Assembly: GCF_001310975.1 (NCBI RefSeq)
Contig: NZ_BAZY01000011.1
Span: forward strand, 1-60,195
Origin: Thermoanaerobacter thermocopriae JCM 7501
GTDB lineage: Bacteria; Bacillota; Thermoanaerobacteria; Thermoanaerobacterales; Thermoanaerobacteraceae
Direction: 5' to 3'
DNA length: 60,195 bases
Below are positions 54,620 to 60,195 of this stretch, piece after piece; position 1 is the first letter of the stretch; each line of letters opens with the position of its first letter. Under the pieces are notes generated by a model. That model was not told the DNA's origin. It made no database searches and saw nothing but the letters and a program-made list of their open reading frames with translations. Made by a program: the position numbers and the translations under genes.

Positions 54620-56241
54620 TTGATAGGGTACATTTGCAAATACACGCCTGTAGAAATAATCGAAGCTTTTGGAGAAAAAGCGGTAAGACTTGATCCAGGA
54701 TATAAGTCTCATGAGCGTGCTGAAGCACTGATTCATTCAAATATGTGCAGCTTTGCAAAAGGGGTTTTGGAAAATATAATTGAAAATAATATTGAAGAGG
54801 TTGTATTAACTGCCTGTTGTGATAGTATAAAAAGACTTTATGATGTGTTAAAAGATAAAGTGAAATTTATCCATCTTCTAGACCTCCCTAGAAAAAAGAT
54901 CCTCTCGCAATAGATCTTTTTTACAATGAAATAATTGAATTTATAGAAGCGTATCAGGCCTTTAAAAACAAGAATTTTGCTGAAGAAAGTTTGCTAAAAA
55001 TTCTAGAAAGCAAGTCTTTTAATAAAGAAAAGAAATCCACTGAAAGCATTGCTATATTAGGTGCGAGGCTTAAAGATGATGTTATAGAAAAAATCACAAA
55101 TTCTTGTACAGCAAACGTAATAAATTTTACCTGCACAGGTGAAGAAAGAGTATTCAATATCGAAGCAAAAGATAATTTATTAAAAAGCTACGCGGAATCG
55201 CTTCTTAATTTAACACCCTGTATGAGAATGGCAGAAGATCGAAGCAAGTTAATCAATAAAGAATTGAAGGGGATAATATACAACACCATAAAGTTCTGTG
55301 ATTTTTATTCCTATGAATATGCTGAACTCAAAAGCAGAGCAGATATTCCACTTTTAAAAATTGAAACTGACTATAACGATTCAAATAGCGGACAGATTTT
55401 AACAAGAATAGATGCTTTTTTGGAATCAACCGGTATAAAAAAGATGGAAAAACAAAAAGCCAAGAAAGGATATTTTGTAGGAGTGGATAGTGGCTCTACT
55501 TCTACAAATGTAGTCATAATCGACGAAAACAAAAATATAATATCATATTCTATTATTCCAACAGGTCCTAAAGCTTTGGAAAGTGCTTTTAAAGCTTTTG
55601 AAATTGCTTTAAACAGTGCGGGCCTTCAAAAAAAGGATATTACATCAATAGTAGCAACAGGGTATGGAAGAGTAAGCATTCCCTTTGCAGATAGAATTGT
55701 AACCGAAATTACCTGTCACGGCAAAGGCGCATTTTTTATAGACAATGCTATTAGAACTGTTATAGATATAGGCGGACAGGATAGCAAAGTGATAAGATTA
55801 GATGACAGCGGCAATGTTATTGATTTTGTGATGAATGACAAATGTTCAGCAGGGACAGGCCGGTTTCTTGAAGTAATGGCAAGAACGTTAGGCATTTCAA
55901 TAGAAGAAATGGCAAATGTGCATAAGGAAGTAAAAGAAAATATCACGATTACCAGTATGTGCACTGTATTTGCAGAATCAGAAGTAATATCTCTTATTGC
56001 GCAAAATAAGGATCAAAGGGATATAATACATGCCCTCAATAAAGCCGTTGCTTCAAAAGCAGTTTCCCTGGTCGACAGAATAGGGAGAGAAGGGAAATAC
56101 ATGATGACAGGTGGCGTTGCCAAAAATCAGGGAGTAGTTTATGCCATCGAAAGCAGGCTCGGTGAAAAACTTATAATCCCATTTGAACCACAGATTATTG
56201 GGGCACTTGGAGCAGCACTAATTTCACTTGAAGGTAAATGA
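54620..56241 (+). CDS. fused 2-hydroxyacyl-CoA dehydratase subunit and ATP-dependent activase (frameshift near 54897)
   Basis: The N-terminal 280 residues (YICKYTPVEIIEAFGEKAVRL, TACCDSIKRLYDVL, LTPCMRMAEDR) form a truncated dehydratase subunit. From about residue 290 a BadF/HgdC activase follows: FVGVDSGSTSTNVVIID (phosphate 1), DIGGQDSKVI, and NDKCSAGTGRFLEVMA and TSMCTVFAESEV with the two Cys of the inter-subunit [4Fe-4S]. One A lost from an A-run near 54897 breaks the frame; restoring it gives RKKDPLAIDLFYNE and about 540 residues. TTG at 54620 follows GGAGGTG. Joining subunit and activase in one chain is the unusual point. Confidence 0.85.
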
Positions 56242-56281
56242 GGGTATCACTATAGTCAATTAATTTTTAAGAGGGATGGTT

Positions 56282-57520
56282 ATGCTCAGTCATGAGGATT
56301 ATCAAAAGATTGTAAATAGGCTTATGAATATTCTTGGCAAAAATATAAACATTATGGATACAAAAGGGGTAATTATAGCATCAGGAGATTCTACAAGGAT
56401 AGGCTTTTTCCATGAAGGAGCAAAAATTGCAGCCTCGAGAAAGATGGATGTTATTATAGATGATACCAATATAGAATATTACAAAGGAGCTAAAAAAGGG
56501 ATAAACGTTCCTTTGTTTTATAATGGGGAAGTAATAGGTGTTGTTGGAATTACAGGTGAACCAAAAGAAATAATTGGCTTTGGTAGAATAATTAAGGAAT
56601 TAGTTGAACTTATGGTCCAAGAATATGAAAATAAAAAGTATGAAGAATTACATTCGAAAGCAATGGTAAGTTTCATTAAAGAAATTCTCAATCATCCTAA
56701 TATAGGGCATGAGGAAGAAAAAATTTTAGAAAGCAGAGCTAAACTTATAGGTTTTGATACAAAAAAACAAAGAAGCTTAATTGTTGCTGACATTAGAGGT
56801 TTTAATGATTTCATTTTATCCAAAAACTTAAAAGAGATAGATATTCAAGAATTAAAGGAAAACATTGTAGAATTTATAAAAAGCAAATTAAATGACGATG
56901 AAATAGTCTTTAACTTTAACGAAGATAGATTTGTTATAATACTATATTCTAAAAACCCAATGCCCTTCTGTAAGGAACTTCAAGAAGGTATCAAAAAAAG
57001 ATTTAATCTTTCCTCCATCATAGGAATAGGTCCAGATTGTAAAAATATGAAAGACTATCATACTTCTTTTACAATTGCAAATAACTTAATAGATATTGGA
57101 AGAAAAATTGATAAAGATATTTTAGATTTTAAAGATTATAAAATAGAACTATTAATTCATAGCTTATCCATCAATGATAGCATAGTATTCTTTGAAGAGT
57201 ATAAAGATATTCTAAATTCAAAAAACAAAGATATAATAAACACTATTAAAGTTTATTTTGAAAGCGGGATGAATATAAGTCTTGCTTCTAAAAAACTTTT
57301 CATTCACAGAAATACTCTTACCTATAGATTAAATAAGATAAAAGAAAAATTTAATGTAGATATAACAAACCCTTATGTTTGTATGAAAGTTTATATATCA
57401 ATATTGGTTAATCAATTATCCATTAGTGAGGGGGGTTTTGTTATTTATGCACAAAAATTATATAGAAATTATAACAAACTATTGTTCTTTTTGAATATTT
57501 TAAATAAACAAGTTTTATGA
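56282..57520 (+). CDS. CdaR-family transcriptional regulator (sugar diacid/glycerate type)
   Basis: This 412-residue regulator has the N-terminal sugar-diacid recognition domain (IVNRLMNILGKNINIMDTKG, FYNGEVIGVVGITGEPKEI), a GGDEF-like middle and a C-terminal PucR helix-turn-helix (GMNISLASKKLFIHRNTLTY, RLNKIKEKF). CdaR proteins activate genes for glycerate, glucarate or galactarate use. ATG at 56282 follows GAGGGA. It lies immediately before glycerate kinase and a GntP permease, its likely targets. Confidence 0.9.
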   Translation: MLSHEDYQKIVNRLMNILGKNINIMDTKGVIIASGDSTRIGFFHEGAKIAASRKMDVIIDDTNIEYYKGAKKGINVPLFYNGEVIGVVGITGEPKEIIGFGRIIKELVELMVQEYENKKYEELHSKAMVSFIKEILNHPNIGHEEEKILESRAKLIGFDTKKQRSLIVADIRGFNDFILSKNLKEIDIQELKENIVEFIKSKLNDDEIVFNFNEDRFVIILYSKNPMPFCKELQEGIKKRFNLSSIIGIGPDCKNMKDYHTSFTIANNLIDIGRKIDKDILDFKDYKIELLIHSLSINDSIVFFEEYKDILNSKNKDIINTIKVYFESGMNISLASKKLFIHRNTLTYRLNKIKEKFNVDITNPYVCMKVYISILVNQLSISEGGFVIYAQKLYRNYNKLLFFLNILNKQVL

Positions 57521-57560
57521 TAAAGTTAAAATCGTAGTGATGATATTTGGTGGTGATGTT

Positions 57561-58693
57561 GTGAAAATTCTCATAGCTCCTGATAAATTCAAAGAAGTTT
57601 ATCTGCTTTAAAGGTTGCAGATAGCATAGAAAAAGGAATTTTAAAGGTTTTTCCAAAAGTCGTTATCGAGAAAGTCCCTATGGCAGATGGTGGCGAAGGG
57701 ACTGTTGAATCATTAGTTAATGCAACTGGAGGAAAAATAATAAAGACAAATGTAAAAGATCCTCTATTTAGAGATATTGAAAGTTTTTATGGAATATTAG
57801 GTGATGGCGAAACAGCAGTTATAGAAATGGCTGCTGCCTCAGGACTTTATCTTTTGAAGGATTATGAGAGAAATCCCATGATCACAACAACATACGGAAC
57901 CGGTCAGCTTATAAAAGATGCTTTAGATAAAGGCTGCAGAAATTTCATTATAGCAGTAGGTGGAAGCGCAACCAACGATGGTGGTGCTGGCATGGCAACA
58001 GCGTTAGGAGTTAAATTTTATGATAAAGATGGTAGAGAAATAGGTCTTGGAGGAGGCGCACTTTCAAAAATTTATTCAATAGATACTTCAAATCTTGATT
58101 ATAGATTAAAGGAATGTAGGTTTATTGTAGCCTGCGATGTAGCAAATCCTTTAATTGGAGAAAATGGTGCATCAAGAGTTTACGGTCCCCAAAAGGGTGC
58201 TACAAAGGAGATGGTAAAAGTTTTAGATAAAAACCTTGAACATTATGGTAAACTTTTAGAAAAGTATTTTAATAAAAGAATAATAGATGTCCCAGGTTCA
58301 GGTGCTGCAGGTGGTTTAGGTGCAGGACTCATGGCATTTTTAAATGCACAGTTAAAAAGTGGTATAGAAATAATAATTGAGGCATTAAAGCTTGAAGAGA
58401 AAATAAAAGAAGCTGATATTGTAATTTCCGGTGAAGGAAAAGTAGATTTTCAAACAGCGTTTGGGAAAACAATTTCAGGAATAGCTAAATTGTGCAAGAA
58501 GCATAATAAACCGCTTATTGTAATAGCAGGAACGGTTGAAGATATAGAAAAACTTTATGAGATTGGAGTTAGCAGCGTTTTTTCGATTATGGAAAAGCCA
58601 ATGTCTCTTGAAGATGCTATAAAAAACGCACCAACATTGTTAGAAAAATCTGCTGAGAGAATTTTTAGGTTAATCAAAGTCATAAAGGCTTAA
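57561..58693 (+). CDS. garK: glycerate 2-kinase (frameshift near 57594)
   Basis: GarK/GlxK-family kinase phosphorylates D-glycerate. From GTG at 57561, MKILIAPDKFK is followed by a frame break; adding one G near 57594 gives GSLSALKVADSIEKG and 377 residues, the family length. Motifs PMADGGEGTVESLV, AAASGLYLL, AVGGSATNDGGAGMATALG and SGAAGGLGAGLMAF are diagnostic. A start at 57680 would lose the N-terminal substrate loop. It is between cdaR and the permease. Confidence 0.95.
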
Positions 58694-58710
58694 AAAAAGG
58701 GGGGTTTTTA

Positions 58711-60054
58711 ATGTCAGGTCCATATTTAATCTTTATTTTATTCTTAGCTATTCTTTTTATCGTAATTACAACAGCAAAGTTTAAACTTCATCCATTCTTA
58801 GCCCTTATTCTCGCATCATACTTTTTAGCTTTTGCAGCATTTATGCCATCCGATAAAATTGCAGGCATAATTGCTCAAGGCTTTGGTAACACACTTACAA
58901 GCATAGGAATAGTAATAATAGCTGGCGTTATCATAGGAACTATTCTTGAAAAATCAGGTGCTGCAATCAAAATGGCTGAGACAATTATTAAGTTTGTAGG
59001 GGAAAAGCGACCTACAATAGCAATGAGTATTATAGGTTACATTGTTTCTATCCCTGTTTACTGTGATAGTGGATTCATAATTCTTTCTTCATTGAACAAA
59101 GCTTTAGCAAAGAAAACGAAAACATCTCTTGTTGCAATGTCTATAGCACTTTCAACAGGACTTTATGCAACACATGTTTTAGTTCCACCGACTCCAGGTC
59201 CAATTGCGGCTGCTTCAAATCTTCAACTTAATAATCTTTTATTGGTTATCTTAATAGGACTTCTGGTAGTAATACCAGCAATGATAGCAGGTAATATATT
59301 TGCTAATAAAGTTGCTTCAAAATATCAAGCTAGTATTGATGAAAGCATAAGCTATGAGGAAGTTTTAAAGAAGTATGGAAAACTTCCAAGTGCTTGGAAA
59401 TCATTTGCCCCAATTGTTGTTCCCATAATTTTAATGGCACTTGGCTCAATTGCAAAGTTTCCAGGAGAACCAGTTGGAGAGGGTTTTTTTTATAAACTAT
59501 TTGTATTTTTAGGAACACCTGTAAATGCACTTTTAATAGGTATGTTCTTTGCATTTTTGCTTTTACCAAATTTAAGTTCTGAAACATTAAATTCCTGGAT
59601 CGGTGAAGCAATGAAGGATTCAGCTACAATATTGATTATAACTGCATCAGGTGGTTCATTAGGTAATGTCATTAAAGAAATAGGAGTGGGTGATTATCTC
59701 GGACAAACTTTGTCAGGATTACATCTTGGCATGTTATTACCATTCATTATTGCAGCAGCAATTAAAACTGCACAAGGTTCTTCGACCGTTTCCATTATAA
59801 CAACATCAGCATTAATGCTTCCGCTACTACCATCTTTAGGATTTACTTCAGATATTGCAAAGGCCCTTGTGGTTGCGGCAATAGGTGCAGGTGCTATGAC
59901 CGTTAGCCATGCAAACGACAGTTATTTTTGGGTTGTTTCTCAATTTGGTGGAATAGATGTTAAAACTGCATACAAGACTCAGACTATTGTAACCCTAATA
60001 ATGGGAATTGTAACAATTATCACAGTTCTCGCTTTGTCGTTGTTCCTACTTTAA
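58711..60054 (+). CDS. GntP family permease (glycerate/gluconate type)
   Basis: This 447-residue polytopic transporter has about twelve membrane segments. GntP signatures include VIIGTILEKSGAA, IPVYCDSGFIIL, LVPPTPGPIAAA and AIKTAQGSSTVSIITTSA, plus AGAMTVSHANDSYFWVVSQF near the end. GntP proteins take up gluconate or related sugar acids with protons. The neighbouring glycerate kinase and CdaR regulator suggest glycerate as substrate. It follows garK after 17 bp with a GGGGGG box and ends at a terminator. Confidence 0.93.
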   Translation: MSGPYLIFILFLAILFIVITTAKFKLHPFLALILASYFLAFAAFMPSDKIAGIIAQGFGNTLTSIGIVIIAGVIIGTILEKSGAAIKMAETIIKFVGEKRPTIAMSIIGYIVSIPVYCDSGFIILSSLNKALAKKTKTSLVAMSIALSTGLYATHVLVPPTPGPIAAASNLQLNNLLLVILIGLLVVIPAMIAGNIFANKVASKYQASIDESISYEEVLKKYGKLPSAWKSFAPIVVPIILMALGSIAKFPGEPVGEGFFYKLFVFLGTPVNALLIGMFFAFLLLPNLSSETLNSWIGEAMKDSATILIITASGGSLGNVIKEIGVGDYLGQTLSGLHLGMLLPFIIAAAIKTAQGSSTVSIITTSALMLPLLPSLGFTSDIAKALVVAAIGAGAMTVSHANDSYFWVVSQFGGIDVKTAYKTQTIVTLIMGIVTIITVLALSLFLL

Positions 60055-60066
60055 TTTAAAAAGATA

Positions 60067-60105
60067 AAAAAGGAGAGGCGGACTTTTCACCTCTCCTTTT
60101 TCAAT
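60067..60105 (+). terminator. intrinsic terminator after the GntP gene
   Basis: AAAAAGGAGAGG (60067-60078) pairs perfectly with CCTCTCCTTTTT (60090-60101), 11-base loop, T-run included in the 3' arm. Confidence 0.9.
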
Positions 60106-60195
60106 GTATTTTTTGGCAAGTGCAGAGATGGGAAGTATGTTTTGTCAAGAATTTAAGCGTTTTTTATCCACATAAACAATACAAAAATTTTATAT

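Noticed and set aside
1-60195. CRISPR array
   Set aside because: No set of regularly spaced direct repeats with unique spacers was seen; the only tandem repeats are two-copy units and regulatory boxes.

Overview
The window is AT-rich Gram-positive DNA with Shine-Dalgarno sites of the GGAGG type. It carries endospore genes (spoVD, spoIIGA, sigE, sigG, spoIIP, spoIVA) and a meso-diaminopimelate-type MurE. Gene content and order (mraZ-dcw-ftsZ-spoIIGA-sigE-sigG-nrdR) point to a thermophilic clostridial Firmicute of the Thermoanaerobacter/Caldanaerobacter kind. The genus is inferred from gene content, not proven.

Layout. 1-17.1 kb: cell-wall and division (dcw) cluster, with a four-repeat MraZ operator in front. 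17.2-19.7 kb: spoIIGA, pro-sigma-E, and sigma-G behind a very good sigma-F promoter. 19.7-20.5 kb: PRC-barrel protein and NrdR. 20.5-27.0 kb: PhoP/PhoR and pstSCAB-phoU, with two five-unit Pho-box arrays at an exact 11-bp period. 27.1-36.9 kb: DUF1614, SpoIIP, YIEGIA protein and its capping subunit, two DUF3189 proteins, a radical-SAM DUF512 protein, Der, PlsY, GpsA and SpoIVA. 36.9-37.56 kb: tRNA-Pro(GGG), a tyrosine-recombinase C-terminal remnant and the 3' end of a group II intron, which looks like the scar of an integrated element. 37.6-47.5 kb: MTA/SAH nucleosidase, then a metal and envelope-stress island (methyltransferase, His/Cys-rich small protein, YHS protein, Cu+ P-ATPase, PspA, SHOCT coiled-coil protein, Met-rich secreted protein, Lgt, CcdA). 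47.5-53.3 kb: a gene graveyard (metN fused to a methyltransferase tail, IS110 remnant, broken cystathionine lyase and cysteine synthase, lspA fragments, a MITE-like element) with larE and luxS intact. 53.3-60.1 kb: a 2-hydroxyacyl-CoA dehydratase subunit, a second subunit fused to its ATP-dependent activase, a CdaR regulator, glycerate kinase and a GntP permease.

Quality caveat. At least 15 otherwise intact genes, including essential ones (ftsZ, ftsA, murF, der, gpsA, spoVD), are broken by the loss of one base (two in spoVD), nearly always within a short mononucleotide run. Restoring the base gives a full-length family-typical protein each time, so these are most likely sequence errors. They are annotated as single CDSs with the break position. 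Pseudogenes with substitutions, insertions or large deletions (metN, cystathionine lyase, lspA, integrase) are treated as genuine decay.
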